A DNA stretch of 64,000 nt from Rhodococcus sp. KBS0724. GTDB taxonomy: Bacteria > Actinomycetota > Actinomycetes > Mycobacteriales > Mycobacteriaceae. Each line of letters begins with the position of its first letter. Within the stretch, counting starts at the first letter, position 1. Made by a program: the position numbers and the translations under genes. The DNA lies in the NCBI RefSeq assembly GCF_005938745.2, contig NZ_VCBX02000001.1, positions 3,134,001 to 3,198,000 on the forward strand, given 5' to 3'. Below are positions 10,485-20,299 of this stretch, one piece after another. Below the pieces are notes generated by a model. It was not told where the DNA came from, did not search any database, and worked only from the letters and a program-made list of their open reading frames with translations.

Positions 10485-11901
10485 CTGCCGTCGCGGACGA
10501 GGTAGACACCAAGGCATTGCCGGTTCCATTTCGGGTGAGCGGTGCCGGCGCGACCGGCAGTATTCTGCAGCCGCTGAACTCGTCGATGATTGCAGTGGCG
10601 ATTGTCGCGATCGCCGCTCAGTTCGGTTCGACGTCGGGCGTTTCCTGGATCATCTCCGCGATGTACATCACGACCGCTGTGGGTGCCCCCATGATGGGTC
10701 GGCTCGGTGCATTATTTGGCGCCCGTCGCGTATTTCTCGGTGGTCTGGCGCTGGTCGCGATCGGATCGTGCGTCGGGATGCTCGCCCCGAATGTCGGGTG
10801 GTTGATCGGCGCATACGTGATACTCGGATTCGGTATTTCGGCGCACATGCCCAACGCGATGACGATGATTCGCAGCTACTCCGAGCGGTACGGTCGCCAG
10901 CCTCGTACTGCGATTGCGACCCTGGTCGTCTGCAGCCAGTCTGTCGCGGCTCTCGGCCCAACGGTGGGCGGTCTCCTCGTGGGGACATTCGGGTGGCAGT
11001 CGATCCTGTGGGTGAATCTTCCCGTCGTGGTGCTCAGTGCTGTTGTGGTCATGCATGCTGACGTGGGTTTTGCCGGCGGTGGGCGAGTGTCGGTCCGGGA
11101 AGCACTTCACGCTCTCGACGTACTCGGAATCGGGCTGTTCCTCGTGACGATTACGTCGGCAATGGTGTTGCTGATTTCGTTGCCGGGCAACCCGACGTGG
11201 TGGCTGCTTCCGGTTGCCGTCGTGGGACTCGGCTTATTTGTGTGGTGGGAACATCGCGCTCCGGAGCCGTTCTTGGATGTCGAGGCTTTGGCTCGAAATC
11301 GTGCGCTCAGTGCCACGCTGGGCCGGACATTGCTCACGTACACGTGCTTCTACTGCGTCTTCTTCGGAATTCCTCAATGGCTGCAATACGCGCGGGGGAT
11401 GAGCCCGATCGAGGCGGGCTTGACGATGCTGCCTGTTGCGGGGGTCAGCGTGGTCGCAACCATGATCGGATCACGCACCTACCGGCGGTACGGCGCCCGC
11501 CGCACTCTTCTTGTCGGTACGTGTGCGCTACTTGTCGGCGGAGTGCTGATCGCTTCGGTTGAAAGTTCGACGGCACCGGTCCTGGTACTTCTCCTGGTGG
11601 CCGCGGTACTGGGTGTGCCGAACGGCTTCAACAACATTGGCAATCAAAGCCTGATCAAGCAGTGACAACCGTGGACGAGGTCGGTGCCGCTATCGGTGTG
11701 TACCGCACCGTCGCGTTCATCGGCGCGAATCTTGCCGTGGTGGTGCTGCAGGTGACCGCCGGTCATCAGATCGACGACGCCGGTTTGCACAAGACCGGGT
11801 GGTTCATAGCCGTCGCCGGTCTGGTCCTACTCGTGGGGATCATGTTCTCGCGCAACATGGGACCGGCCCGAGTCGCCGATTCCCAGAGTTCGTCTGCCTG
11901 A
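10481..11901 (+). pseudogene. MFS drug exporter split by a frame break at about 11662
   Basis: The first frame (10481-11665, 394 aa) encodes most of an MFS drug:proton antiporter, with about twelve hydrophobic segments. It ends at a TGA in the middle of the conserved segment that begins GVPNGFNNIGNQSLIKQ. The protein sequence continues directly in the next frame (11662-11901, 79 aa), with VDEVGAAIGVYRT and two more membrane segments, so the two parts form one roughly 472-residue MFS protein. One inserted or deleted base near 11660 would restore the frame. It may be a real frameshift mutation, an assembly error, or a translationally coupled split (the frames overlap as GTGA). The upstream marR overlaps the start by four bases. 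Confidence 0.75.
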
Positions 11902-11913
11902 TTTTGCTGTTGA

Positions 11914-12558
11914 TCAGCCGGCAGCGGCGCGGCGGAGATCCTCGCACGTGTTCCGGTAGATCTGTGCAAGATCAGCGTCGGCACCGTTGTCCAGGCGTTC
12001 TGCCCAGGTGTCGACCGCGATACGCGTTGTCATTGCGGCACTTTCGACGAGTAGTCGAGCGTAAGGACGGGCAGCCTCGCCGCCGAGTTTGGCGGCGACT
12101 CGGTCTGTCAGCTTGATCAGTGCCATGGATTCTGCCGCGAACGACGATGCACACAGATGCGGATCGGACGCGAGAAGACGTCGAACACGTAGTATTCGAT
12201 CCCGCCTGTCAGGCGAAGTCTCCAGTCTTTCGATGATGTTCCCGTAAATCGCCTGAATCCCCGTCAGGGTCAGTTCGTCGGCAGCGATTGCATCAAGCCA
12301 TTCGACGATCTCCGTCTCGAACTCGACTTCGACGCTGAGGGCCGAGTCTTCTTTGGTGGCGAAGCATCGAAAGAAAGTGCTGGGCGAGACCCCGGCCCGG
12401 CGCGCGATTTCGTCCACTGTCGTTGCAGACGAGCCGTGGAGTTCGAAAAGTTCGAGGGCGGCCCGTGAAATTTCGAGGCGAGTTTCCTGACGGCGACGTT
12501 CGCGCAGGTCGGGAGCGCGTTTGGCCGCCGGGATGTTGACACTGTTGCGGGTAGTCAT
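11914..12558 (-). CDS. TetR family regulator of the divergent MFS exporter
   Basis: A 214-residue TetR-type repressor. The N-terminal helix-turn-helix, about residues 18-65, reads RRRQETRLEISRAALELF then TTVDEIARRAGVSPSTFFRC, and the C-terminal two thirds is the helical ligand-binding and dimerisation domain. It is divergent from an MFS exporter gene, and the 124-base spacer holds a perfect 17-bp palindrome at 12601-12617 overlapping the presumed exporter promoter. This arrangement suggests ligand-relieved repression of the exporter. Start ATG at 12558; the strand runs away from the exporter, with its stop 12 bases from the end of the MarR-linked exporter. Confidence 0.93.
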   Translation of the reverse strand: MTTRNSVNIPAAKRAPDLRERRRQETRLEISRAALELFELHGSSATTVDEIARRAGVSPSTFFRCFATKEDSALSVEVEFETEIVEWLDAIAADELTLTGIQAIYGNIIERLETSPDRRDRILRVRRLLASDPHLCASSFAAESMALIKLTDRVAAKLGGEAARPYARLLVESAAMTTRIAVDTWAERLDNGADADLAQIYRNTCEDLRRAAAG

Positions 12559-12600
12559 CCGCGTTCCTCCATGTGGCTCAACTTACCAGCCGAAATCAAC

Positions 12601-12629
12601 TTGACAGTCACTGTCAAGATGATTGATAT
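12601..12629 (+). promoter_or_regulatory. MFS promoter overlapped by perfect TetR operator
   Basis: TTGACAGTCACTGTCAA (12601-12617) is a perfect dyad around a central C. Its left half is a consensus -35 TTGACA, and 17 bases further TGATAT (12624-12629) can serve as -10, so a repressor bound here would block polymerase. The element lies 43 bases from the tetR start and 54 bases before the exporter start. Confidence 0.75.
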
Positions 12630-12682
12630 TGTCAGGCAATAGTTTGATTTGTCCTCTAAATCCAGAGAGTTCTCAGTAGCGC

Positions 12683-14122
12683 ATGCACATTCAAGAGACG
12701 GAAGCTCAATCGGAATCGGTTGATCTCGACCGCGGTAGCAAGATGTTGATCACCGTGCTGGTCGTCGCGGCATTCGTGATGATCCTCAACGAGACGATTA
12801 TGAGCGTGGCACTGCCACGATTGATGGTGGACCTGGACATCACCGCCAGCACAGCACAGTGGCTGACCACTGGATTCATGCTGACCATGGCCGTCGTGAT
12901 TCCGACCACAGGTTATCTGTTCCAGCGATTCACCCTCCGGCAAGTATTCGCGGCGGCGATGACGCTCTTCAGCGTCGGTACGCTCCTCGCGGCGTCCGCA
13001 CCGGGATTCGAACTTCTTCTGGCGGGTCGAGTGATCCAAGCCGGCGGTACCGCGATCATGCTCCCGTTGCTCATGACCACGGTCCTGCGGGTTGTACCGG
13101 TGCACAAACGCGGCGCCATGATGGGTGTGATCTCCATCGTGATTGCCGTCGCCCCGGCGATCGGACCCACACTGTCCGGTGTGATTCTGCGATCACTGGA
13201 CTGGCGCTGGATGTTCTGGCTCGTGTTGCCGATCGCCCTGGTGGCGTTTGCCATCGGCTCGGCATTGGTCAAGAACCTCACTACTACCGGCGCTGCACCG
13301 TTCGACGGTCTGTCGGTTGTGTTGTCCGCGTTGGCATTCGGTGGCATCGTCTACGGACTCGGTAGCCTCGGACACTCGGCCGAAGGATCCGGTGTACCTG
13401 TTTGGATTCCGCTTGTTGTCGGTGTCGTCGCTCTGATCGTCTTCGTTCTGCGCCAGTTGTCGCGTCAGGAGGACGGACGAGCGCTCCTGGACATGCGGCC
13501 ATTCCTCACGCCGACGTTCAGCATCGGGCTCGCCATGTTGGCGATCAGCATGATGGCACTGTTCGGTGCGCTGATTCTGCTACCCCTCTACCTGCAGAAC
13601 GTGCTCGGCCTCGACACCTTGAAAACCGGTCTGCTGCTTCTGCCCGGCGGCCTGCTCATGGGCATTCTGGCGCCATTCGTCGGCCGGGTATTCGACCGCG
13701 TCGGCCCGCGCCCACTGGTCATCCCCGGCGTTGTCGTAGTCAGCGGAGCGTTGTGGCTGATGACGCTCCTGGGTACCGAGACCAGCCTGCCTGTAGTTGT
13801 CGGCATCCATTCGATGCTGATGATCGGTCTCGCACTGGTCATGACGCCGCTGATGACGTCGTCGCTGGGATCAGTCCCGTCCGAGTTGTATTCCCACGGC
13901 AGTGCCATCTTCAATACCGGTCAGCAACTGGCCGGTGCGGCAGGAACAGCGCTGTTCGTCACGATCATGTCGAACACGGCCGCTTCACGCCTCGCCGACG
14001 GTTCGACTGATATCGCTGCTCAGCAATCCGGCATTCACACCGCTTTCGTGTGGGGCGGCGTCATATCCTTGATCGCGGTGGCAGGGTCGTTCTTCATTCG
14101 GAAGCCGGCGGTGACCAGCTAG
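12683..14122 (+). CDS. DHA2-type MFS multidrug exporter
   Basis: A 479-residue integral membrane protein with about fourteen hydrophobic segments, typical of the DHA2 (14-helix) proton-driven drug exporters. Family motifs are seen: the D1-like LNETIMSVALPRLMVDL in helix 1, QWLTTGFMLTMAVVIPTTGY in helix 2, the loop 2-3 region YLFQRFTLRQ, and motif C-like GPTLSGVI in helix 5. The C-terminal HGSAIFNTGQQLAGAAGTAL matches the conserved late helix. It starts at ATG 12683 behind a weak ribosome binding site. Regulation by the divergent TetR is inferred from the operator. The substrate is unknown; the family exports antibiotics, dyes and sometimes metabolites. Confidence 0.93.
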   Translation: MHIQETEAQSESVDLDRGSKMLITVLVVAAFVMILNETIMSVALPRLMVDLDITASTAQWLTTGFMLTMAVVIPTTGYLFQRFTLRQVFAAAMTLFSVGTLLAASAPGFELLLAGRVIQAGGTAIMLPLLMTTVLRVVPVHKRGAMMGVISIVIAVAPAIGPTLSGVILRSLDWRWMFWLVLPIALVAFAIGSALVKNLTTTGAAPFDGLSVVLSALAFGGIVYGLGSLGHSAEGSGVPVWIPLVVGVVALIVFVLRQLSRQEDGRALLDMRPFLTPTFSIGLAMLAISMMALFGALILLPLYLQNVLGLDTLKTGLLLLPGGLLMGILAPFVGRVFDRVGPRPLVIPGVVVVSGALWLMTLLGTETSLPVVVGIHSMLMIGLALVMTPLMTSSLGSVPSELYSHGSAIFNTGQQLAGAAGTALFVTIMSNTAASRLADGSTDIAAQQSGIHTAFVWGGVISLIAVAGSFFIRKPAVTS

Positions 14123-14191
14123 AGAAGCGTTTTCGCCTGCACTTATGATGGAACACGGTGTAGATCGGGATCGGGGCGGGAGTGCTGAACT

Positions 14192-15154
14192 ATGTCGGGC
14201 ATGACAAAACTTGCAGGATTGGCGGCGGTTGCATGCCTGGTGGCGCTACCAGGCGTCGCCGGCGCGCAGTCCGGAGCGAGTGTTCCCACACAGGTCGGGC
14301 CGGCGCAGGCAAGTCGTCACGCGGCCACCGCGTACGCCGAGACACACCCCGATTCGGCGCCGGCCGGGTCCAATGATTTCGATTGCCGGCCCACAGCCGA
14401 GCATCCGCGTCCGGTGTTGCTGGCACACGGAACCGACACTCAGGCGTACACCGATTGGGCAGCTGTGGCGCCGGCGCTCGCTGCCGACGGTTATTGCGTT
14501 TTTGTGCTCAACTACGGCGGGGACCCTGAGAAAGACACGTACGGCGTCGGCGACATCGTGACGAGTGCAGGCGAATTCAGCGCTTTTGTCGATCAGGTGA
14601 GATCGAGAACGGGCGCTGATCGCGTCGACGTCATCGGATACTCGCAGGGCGCCACCGTAACTCGCTACTACATCAACAAACTTGGTGGTGCGCAGTTTGT
14701 CGACCACTGGATCGGGCTGGCCTCGCCGACGTACGGCGGTGTGATGTACGGGCTGGTTCCGCTCGTTCGGGCTGTACCCGGCGGCGAAGAATTTGTCGAA
14801 GACACGTTCTCCGTTGCGGTGCGCGAACAAATGGAGGGATCCGATCTGTTGCGCAGTCTCAACAACGGCGCAGACACCGTGCCAGGGGTGCAGTACACCA
14901 CTATCGGCTCGCGGGTCGACGAAGTGATCCAGCCGTCAGGCAACATCGCGTTGCGGGACCCCGGCGCCGAGAACATCGTCCTTCAGGACCTGTGCCCGCA
15001 GAACCTGACCGGGCACTTCCGGATGCCGTACGACCCATACGTGATCGACATCATCCGCACCTCACTCGATCCCGATGCCGAGCGGCACGCGTCGTGCACG
15101 ACCGTCCCGCTCGGCGCCGATATTCCGCAAGTGGTGATCGACGCCAACTCTTGA
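14192..15154 (+). CDS. Secreted triacylglycerol lipase/esterase (Lipase_2-like)
   Basis: A 320-residue exported alpha/beta hydrolase. The N-terminus is a Sec signal peptide with cleavage expected after AGA near residue 25. The oxyanion-hole segment is PVLLAHGTD, the nucleophile elbow is IGYSQGATVTR with Ser151, and the mature protein begins with a conserved NDFDC segment. Actinobacterial members of this class hydrolyse fatty acyl esters outside the cell. Cysteines in the mature region can form disulfides. A GGCGGGAG ribosome binding site lies at 14174-14181. A second ATG at 14201 would also give a plausible signal peptide. It stands alone, convergent with a small HhH protein gene. Confidence 0.88.
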   Translation: MSGMTKLAGLAAVACLVALPGVAGAQSGASVPTQVGPAQASRHAATAYAETHPDSAPAGSNDFDCRPTAEHPRPVLLAHGTDTQAYTDWAAVAPALAADGYCVFVLNYGGDPEKDTYGVGDIVTSAGEFSAFVDQVRSRTGADRVDVIGYSQGATVTRYYINKLGGAQFVDHWIGLASPTYGGVMYGLVPLVRAVPGGEEFVEDTFSVAVREQMEGSDLLRSLNNGADTVPGVQYTTIGSRVDEVIQPSGNIALRDPGAENIVLQDLCPQNLTGHFRMPYDPYVIDIIRTSLDPDAERHASCTTVPLGADIPQVVIDANS

Positions 15155-15176
15155 CGTCGACTGCGACCGGCTACGT

Positions 15177-15383
15177 CTACTCTGCGAGCTTGGCCGCTGC
15201 CTGCGCCCACAGGAAGAACTTGTTGGTACCCAGATCGCGCACCGTCTTGATATTGAATGCGGCCTTCAAATGCTCGGCGTCCGAATCACTTACGCCGTTC
15301 AGGGCCGCTACCGGAGCGTCGGCCAAGTCTTCGATGGATTTTCCTGCGTATGCCTTGTCGAACTTGCTGTCGATCCCTGCCAT
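15177..15383 (-). CDS. Small helix-hairpin-helix protein (DUF4332-like)
   Basis: A 68-residue soluble protein beginning MAGIDSKFDKAYAGKSIED. The central part, DAPVAALNGVSDSDAEHLKAAF, looks like a helix-hairpin-helix, and the end, TVRDLGTNKFFLWAQA, matches small HhH proteins related to DUF4332. On the minus strand CGGAGG is followed after seven bases by ATG 15383, which decides this start over a longer frame to 15536 with no conserved residues. The cellular role is unknown; the fold commonly contacts nucleic acid. The 293 bases between its start and fmt (15384-15676) hold no other gene that I can support. Confidence 0.75.
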   Translation of the reverse strand: MAGIDSKFDKAYAGKSIEDLADAPVAALNGVSDSDAEHLKAAFNIKTVRDLGTNKFFLWAQAAAKLAE

Positions 15384-15676
15384 CGAAGTACCTCCGTGTG
15401 GTCGGTGCATGTTCTTTCGTGCAGTGCGACGCCCTGTGGCGACGCCAGCAACAGTCAATACCGTCGGTCGGTGAATCTGCAGCGTTCTGAGCAAAGAATT
15501 TGCTGAGAATTGCGCGCGACATGCCGCGCGGTACAACCGGGGCTCAGCACTCCCTAGACTGAAGGTTCCATTCGTACAAAAATCCGGGAGCGCTTTCGTG
15601 ACTTGCAGTCCACCACGTTCGAGCGGCCAGCGAGCTGATCACAGTCTCTGCAGCCCTGAGAACAGGGAGGGCTGAC

Positions 15677-16600
15677 ATGCGCGTTGTATTCGCCGGGACG
15701 CCGGAACCTGCCGTCCCGTCCTTGCGTCGACTCATCGAGTCGGCCAATCACGAGGTTGTTGCCGTGGTGACGCGTCCTGATGCCGTCGCTGGTCGCGGAC
15801 GTAAAGTCACCCGGTCACCCATCGGAATGCTCGCGGACGAATACGGCATTCCGGTGCTGACACCCGCCAAGGCGTCCGATCCCGAATTCGCCGCCGAACT
15901 GAAGAGCTACGAACCGGACTGCGCGCCCGTTGTCGCCTACGGAAATCTGTTGCCGCAGAACGTACTCGACATCCCGAAGTTCGGATGGGTAAACCTGCAC
16001 TTCTCGCTGCTTCCGGCGTGGCGTGGTGCTGCGCCCGTGCAGGCAGCGATCAGTGCCGGCGACGAGGTCACCGGCGCCAGCGCCTTCCGTCTCGAAGCGG
16101 GTATGGACACCGGACCGGTCTACGGCGTGATGACCGAACGCATCCTTGACACGGACACTGCCGGTGATCTCCTGGGGCGGCTGGCCGATGGCGGCGCCGC
16201 CCTGCTCGAATCCGTGCTCGACGGAATCGAAGCCGGCGCGATCACGGCAGTTCCACAGTCCGACGACGGCGTCTCGTACGCCCCGAAGGTGACCGTCGAC
16301 GCGGCCCGCGTGCGCTGGGATCGTCCAGCTGCGGCAGTTGACCGTCACATACGGGCCGTCACGCCTGCACCAGGTGCGTGGACGATGATCGGTGATCTGC
16401 GGGTCAAGCTCGGACCGGTCACCGTCACCGACGACGTACTGGCAGTGGGCGAGATCGCAGTACGCAAGGACGGTCTTTACATCGGTACCGCTACGACGGC
16501 GGTGCGACTCGGGCAGATACAGCCCCCGGGCAAGAAATTGATGTCGGCAGGGGACTGGGCACGCGGTGCCCGACTCGACGCGGAGGTACGAGCAGCATGA
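15677..16600 (+). CDS. fmt: Methionyl-tRNA formyltransferase
   Basis: Formylates the amino group of methionyl-initiator-tRNA using 10-formyltetrahydrofolate, enabling bacterial translation initiation. The 307-residue protein carries the Rossmann-like start [15 protein letters not shown], the signature [16 protein letters not shown] beginning at residue 110, and the catalytic Asn106/His108/Asp144 set (in VNLHFS and AGMDTG). The C-terminal OB-fold-like domain is present. AGGGAGG at 15666-15672 precedes ATG 15677. The next gene, rsmB, overlaps it by four bases (ATGA), and the fmt-rsmB pairing is widespread. Confidence 0.97.
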   Translation: MRVVFAGTPEPAVPSLRRLIESANHEVVAVVTRPDAVAGRGRKVTRSPIGMLADEYGIPVLTPAKASDPEFAAELKSYEPDCAPVVAYGNLLPQNVLDIPKFGWVNLHFSLLPAWRGAAPVQAAISAGDEVTGASAFRLEAGMDTGPVYGVMTERILDTDTAGDLLGRLADGGAALLESVLDGIEAGAITAVPQSDDGVSYAPKVTVDAARVRWDRPAAAVDRHIRAVTPAPGAWTMIGDLRVKLGPVTVTDDVLAVGEIAVRKDGLYIGTATTAVRLGQIQPPGKKLMSAGDWARGARLDAEVRAA

Positions 16601-18039
16601 CCGAATCACGACGACCAGCCCGCCAGGCCCAAGGCCCCGGCGACAAGCGCAACGGGTCGCGAAACAACAAGCCGAAGCAGGCCAAGCGCCCAGATCCGAC
16701 GGCTGGACTCGATCAGCCGCGTCTCGCAGCGCTCGACGTGCTGCGAGCGGTCCGCGAGCGCGATGCCTACGCAAACTTGGTTCTGCCCGGATTGCTGCGC
16801 GATCGCAAACTCGACTCCCGCGACGCTGCCTTGGCAACCGAACTGGCGTACGGCGCCGCCCGCGCACAGGGGCTGCTCGACGCCGTGATCGTGCACGCGT
16901 CTGGTCGCCCGATCGAGGAAATCGACGGCAACCTCCTCGACGTGCTGCGGTTGGGTTCCTACCAACTCCTCCGCACGCGCGTCGCTCCGCACGCTGCCGT
17001 CGCGACGTCCGTCGATCTTGCACGCGCTGAATCCGGCCAGGGTCGAGCAGGATTCGTCAACGCGGTCCTGCGCCGGGTTTCCGAGCGCACGCAGGAAGAG
17101 TGGGTGGAACTGCTGGCGCCGAAGGACACGATCGGGCATCTCGCGTTCGAGCACGCTCACCCCGTGTGGATCGCTCAGGTCTTCGCCGATTCGCTCGGCG
17201 CTGCGGCCGGTGAACTCGAAGACGTCCTGATCGCCGACGACGCCCGTCCCGCCGTGCACCTCGTTGCGCGTCCCGGCGAAATCTCGGCCGAAGAACTGGC
17301 ACTGGTCACCGGCGGCGAGATCGGCCCGTACTCGCCGTACGCCGTCCATCTCGACGGCGGCGATCCCGGCCAGCTCGACGCAGTGCGTCAGGGATTGGCA
17401 GGCGTGCAGGACGAAGGCAGCCAACTGGTTGCCCGGGCGCTGTCCATCGCACCGCTCGACGGCGAAGACAACGGCCGCTGGCTGGATCTCTGCGCCGGTC
17501 CCGGCGGTAAGGCGGCACTCCTCGGAGCGCTCGCCGGCATCGAAGGTGGGCGCCTCGACGCCGTCGAGCCCGTCGCTCACCGCGCTGAGCTGATCCGCAA
17601 GACCACCCGCGAGCTACCCGTCGACGTACACGTTGCAGACGGCCGCGAGTCCGGCCTCGAACCCGGATACGACCGCATCCTCGTCGACGCACCATGCACC
17701 GGGCTGGGCGCGTTGCGTCGGCGTCCGGAAGCGCGGTGGCGTCGTCAACCGTCGGATGTGGCCCCGCTCGTGAAGCTGCAGCGCGAATTGCTGGCCGCAG
17801 CAATCGAATTGGTGCGTCCCGGCGGCGTGGTGTTGTACTCCACCTGCTCGCCGCACCTGTCGGAAACGCTGGCCGTTGTGGCCGATGCGGTCCGCCGTCA
17901 CGGCGTCGTCGAACTCGACACCAAGGAACTGGTGCCCGGTGTGCCGGACGTCGGAGACGGCAATTCGGTTCAGCTGTGGCCGCACCGGCACGGCACGGAT
18001 GCCATGTTCATGGCGGCGTTGCGTAAGCCGCTGGCGTAG
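16597..18039 (+). CDS. rsmB: 16S rRNA m5C967 methyltransferase RsmB/Fmu
   Basis: SAM-dependent methyltransferase of the NOL1/NOP2/Sun family that forms m5C in 16S rRNA. The 480-residue protein has a basic, Gln/Lys-rich N-terminal 40 residues, a NusB-like RNA-binding domain (about 45-180) and the catalytic domain. Motifs seen are [13 protein letters not shown], the SAM-binding [14 protein letters not shown], the first catalytic cysteine in [20 protein letters not shown], and the second in [11 protein letters not shown]. Length is typical. It overlaps fmt by four bases; a large perfect palindrome follows eight bases after the stop. Confidence 0.96.
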   Translation: MTESRRPARQAQGPGDKRNGSRNNKPKQAKRPDPTAGLDQPRLAALDVLRAVRERDAYANLVLPGLLRDRKLDSRDAALATELAYGAARAQGLLDAVIVHASGRPIEEIDGNLLDVLRLGSYQLLRTRVAPHAAVATSVDLARAESGQGRAGFVNAVLRRVSERTQEEWVELLAPKDTIGHLAFEHAHPVWIAQVFADSLGAAAGELEDVLIADDARPAVHLVARPGEISAEELALVTGGEIGPYSPYAVHLDGGDPGQLDAVRQGLAGVQDEGSQLVARALSIAPLDGEDNGRWLDLCAGPGGKAALLGALAGIEGGRLDAVEPVAHRAELIRKTTRELPVDVHVADGRESGLEPGYDRILVDAPCTGLGALRRRPEARWRRQPSDVAPLVKLQRELLAAAIELVRPGGVVLYSTCSPHLSETLAVVADAVRRHGVVELDTKELVPGVPDVGDGNSVQLWPHRHGTDAMFMAALRKPLA

Positions 18040-18047
18040 GCAACTGT

Positions 18048-18083
18048 GCGCCTTTGTTAACCGCGGGCGGTTAACAAAGGCGC
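18048..18083 (+). terminator. 17-bp perfect inverted repeat after rsmB
   Basis: GCGCCTTTGTTAACCGC (18048-18064) and its exact complement GCGGTTAACAAAGGCGC (18067-18083) are separated by GG only. It starts eight bases after the rsmB stop and is most simply a terminator stem, though no T tract follows. The two-base loop means the paired loop would open to about four bases. Confidence 0.65.
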
Positions 18084-18121
18084 GCAGGGGTGGGGAGGTG
18101 ACTTCCGGCCCTCGGAGTCGT

Positions 18122-18481
18122 ATGGTTCCCTCCATGGTTACGTGGGAACAGGTTGTCGTACTCGCTTCGGCGCTTCCGTGTGTGGAGGAATCGACGTCGT
18201 ACAACACCCCGGCACTCAAGGTGTCAGGCAAGACATTTGCGCGCTTGCGGACCGAAGCCGAGGGCGCTTTGGTCGTGATGTGCGGGTTGGACGAGAAGGA
18301 AGCTCTGCTCGCCAGTGGTGAAGCACCGTTCTTCACGACGGATCACTATCACGGGCACGGTTCGATCCTGGTGCACCTCGAACTGATCGAGGAAGATCAG
18401 TTGGCCGAGATGCTCGAGGATGCCTGGCGGATCAAGGCTCCGTCGAAGGTGCGTAAGCTGCGCGCCGCAGTCAAGCACTGA
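18122..18481 (+). CDS. MmcQ/YjbR family protein
   Basis: A small cytoplasmic protein (119 aa, or 115 aa if the second ATG at 18134 is used) of the MmcQ/YjbR double-wing fold. Conserved features include the early CVEES segment, [10 protein letters not shown], and the C-terminal [11 protein letters not shown]. The fold is thought to bind DNA, but no function is established. I list ATG 18122 because CGGAG precedes it closely (18113-18117); ATG 18134 matches the usual family start better. It sits between rsmB and rpe on the same strand, with a strong inverted repeat separating it from rsmB. Confidence 0.85.
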   Translation: MVPSMVTWEQVVVLASALPCVEESTSYNTPALKVSGKTFARLRTEAEGALVVMCGLDEKEALLASGEAPFFTTDHYHGHGSILVHLELIEEDQLAEMLEDAWRIKAPSKVRKLRAAVKH

Positions 18482-18545
18482 CAGATTTTCCGACGCACCG
18501 ACGGGCGTGCGCAGGGGCGCAGATGCCACGGCTAAACTCGGGCAC

Positions 18546-19229
18546 GTGGCTTCCCCGATGATTGCACCGTCCATTCTGTCCGCCGATTTTGCACGCCTCG
18601 CCGACGAAGCGGCCGCTGTTGCCGGTTCCGACTGGCTTCACGTCGATGTGATGGACGCGCATTTCGTTCCGAATCTGACGCTGGGTCTTCCGGTGGTCGA
18701 AAGCCTGCTCAAGGCAACGGATATTCCGCTCGACTGCCATCTGATGATCGACAACCCCGAGCGTTGGGCACCGCCGTACGCCGAGGCAGGCGCCTACAAC
18801 GTCACGTTCCACGCCGAGGCCACCGATGATCCGCGTTCGGTTGCCCGCGACATTCGCGCTGCCGGATCCAAGGCGGGCCTGAGCATCAAGCCGGGAACCG
18901 ACATCGAGCCCTACCTCGAAATCCTCAAGGATTTCGACACGTTGCTGATCATGAGCGTCGAGCCGGGCTTCGGCGGCCAGTCCTTCATGCCGCAGGTGCT
19001 CGAGAAGGCTCGCACGATTCGCAAGCTCGTCGATTTGGGTGAGCTGAAACTGCTCGTCGAGATCGACGGCGGCATCAACGCGGACACGATCGAACAGGCC
19101 GCCGAAGCGGGCATCGACTGCTTTGTCGCCGGCAGCGCTGTGTACGGCGCGAGCGATCCGGGCGAAGCGGTACGCAAGCTTCGCGCGCAGGCAGCATCCG
19201 CGTCACCGCACCTGACGCTGTCGGTCTGA
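18546..19229 (+). CDS. rpe: Ribulose-5-phosphate 3-epimerase
   Basis: Interconverts ribulose 5-phosphate and xylulose 5-phosphate in the pentose phosphate pathway. The 227-residue TIM-barrel protein starts at GTG 18546; signatures are [13 protein letters not shown], the metal-binding [35 protein letters not shown] and EIDGGIN, with the expected His and Asp ligands. It precedes ribD by 11 bases, so ribulose 5-phosphate metabolism is linked to riboflavin synthesis, whose DHBP branch uses the same substrate. A longer frame from 18420 overlaps the previous gene and was rejected. Confidence 0.97.
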   Translation: MASPMIAPSILSADFARLADEAAAVAGSDWLHVDVMDAHFVPNLTLGLPVVESLLKATDIPLDCHLMIDNPERWAPPYAEAGAYNVTFHAEATDDPRSVARDIRAAGSKAGLSIKPGTDIEPYLEILKDFDTLLIMSVEPGFGGQSFMPQVLEKARTIRKLVDLGELKLLVEIDGGINADTIEQAAEAGIDCFVAGSAVYGASDPGEAVRKLRAQAASASPHLTLSV

Positions 19230-19240
19230 GAACGCCGGCG

Positions 19241-20293
19241 ATGGCAAAATCTGTTCCGGTGTCGAGTGCTGATCTCGACGCCGCAATGCAGATCGCGTTG
19301 ACTGCTGCTGATTCCGCACGCGGGTTCACCAGCCCCAACCCGCCGGTGGGTGCCGTCATCCTCGCTGTTGACGGAACCATTGCCGGCGTGGGCATGACCC
19401 AGCCGCCCGGTGGTCCGCATGCGGAGATCGTGGCCCTCACCGAAGCCGGCCGGGCAGCGCGCGGCGGCACGGCCGTAGTCACACTCGAGCCCTGCAACCA
19501 TCAGGGGCGGACGGGGCCGTGTTCACAGGCGCTGATCGACGCCGGTGTCGCGGCCGTGGTCTATGCGGTCGGCGACCCCAATCCTGAAGCGTCCGGCGGC
19601 GCCGCGACGCTGATGCGGGCCGGAATCTCGGTCACGTCCGGGCTACGCGCCGCAGAGGTCGAAGCCGGTCCACTGCGCGCCTGGCTGCACAAACAGCGCA
19701 CCGGCCGTCCCCACATCACGTGGAAGTACGCGGCGAGCCTCGACGGGCGCAGCGCTGCCGAAGACGGCACCAGTCAATGGATCACCGGCCCGGTCGCCCG
19801 AGCGCGAGTACATGCCCAGCGGGCGCAGGTCGACGCAATCGTGGTGGGCACCGGCACGGTCTTTGCCGACGATCCCTGGTTGACCGCGCGTCAGCCGACG
19901 GGGGAGCTTGCGGCCCACCAGCCCGTGCGCGTAGTAGTCGGCAAGCGTGAAATACCGTCGACGGCAAGGATTCTCGACAGCTCGGCGTCGACGCTCGTCT
20001 TGAACACCGAGAGCATCGACGAGGTTGTCGAGGCGCTCTCCGAATACACGGATGTGCTGCTCGAAGGCGGACCGCGTCTGGCGGGCGCATTCCTGGCCGC
20101 CGGGTACGTCGACGTTATCGAGGCGTACATCGCTCCGATCCTGCTCGGCGCGGGAGCGTCGGCGCTGGTCGACGCGGGTGTGCACACCATCGCCGATGCT
20201 CGCCGGTTCCGTTTGGAGTCCGCGGTAACGATCGGCCCCGATATTTTGTTGAGTCTGGTTCCGGAGAATTCCGCTCCGGGGAACGAGGAGTAG
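19241..20293 (+). CDS. ribD: Bifunctional riboflavin deaminase/reductase RibD
   Basis: Second and third steps of riboflavin synthesis: deamination of the pyrimidine intermediate and NADPH-dependent side-chain reduction. In the 350-residue protein the N-terminal deaminase shows the zinc site GGPHAEIVAL and LEPCNHQGRTGPCSQALI, and the C-terminal reductase has HITWKYAASLDGR, DGTSQWIT and LLEGGPRLAGAF. Both active sites look complete. The gene lies 11 bases after rpe and seven before ribE, and therefore probably belongs to an operon that includes them. Confidence 0.96.
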   Translation: MAKSVPVSSADLDAAMQIALTAADSARGFTSPNPPVGAVILAVDGTIAGVGMTQPPGGPHAEIVALTEAGRAARGGTAVVTLEPCNHQGRTGPCSQALIDAGVAAVVYAVGDPNPEASGGAATLMRAGISVTSGLRAAEVEAGPLRAWLHKQRTGRPHITWKYAASLDGRSAAEDGTSQWITGPVARARVHAQRAQVDAIVVGTGTVFADDPWLTARQPTGELAAHQPVRVVVGKREIPSTARILDSSASTLVLNTESIDEVVEALSEYTDVLLEGGPRLAGAFLAAGYVDVIEAYIAPILLGAGASALVDAGVHTIADARRFRLESAVTIGPDILLSLVPENSAPGNEE

Positions 20294-20299
20294 GCACGC

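Noticed and set aside
11640..11680. Programmed frameshifting in the MarR-linked MFS gene
   Set aside because: No slippery heptamer or downstream structure typical of programmed frameshifting is evident; mutation, error or split gene is simpler.
14182..14376. 64-codon frame overlapping the lipase start
   Set aside because: Out of frame with a clear signal-peptide lipase and without motifs.
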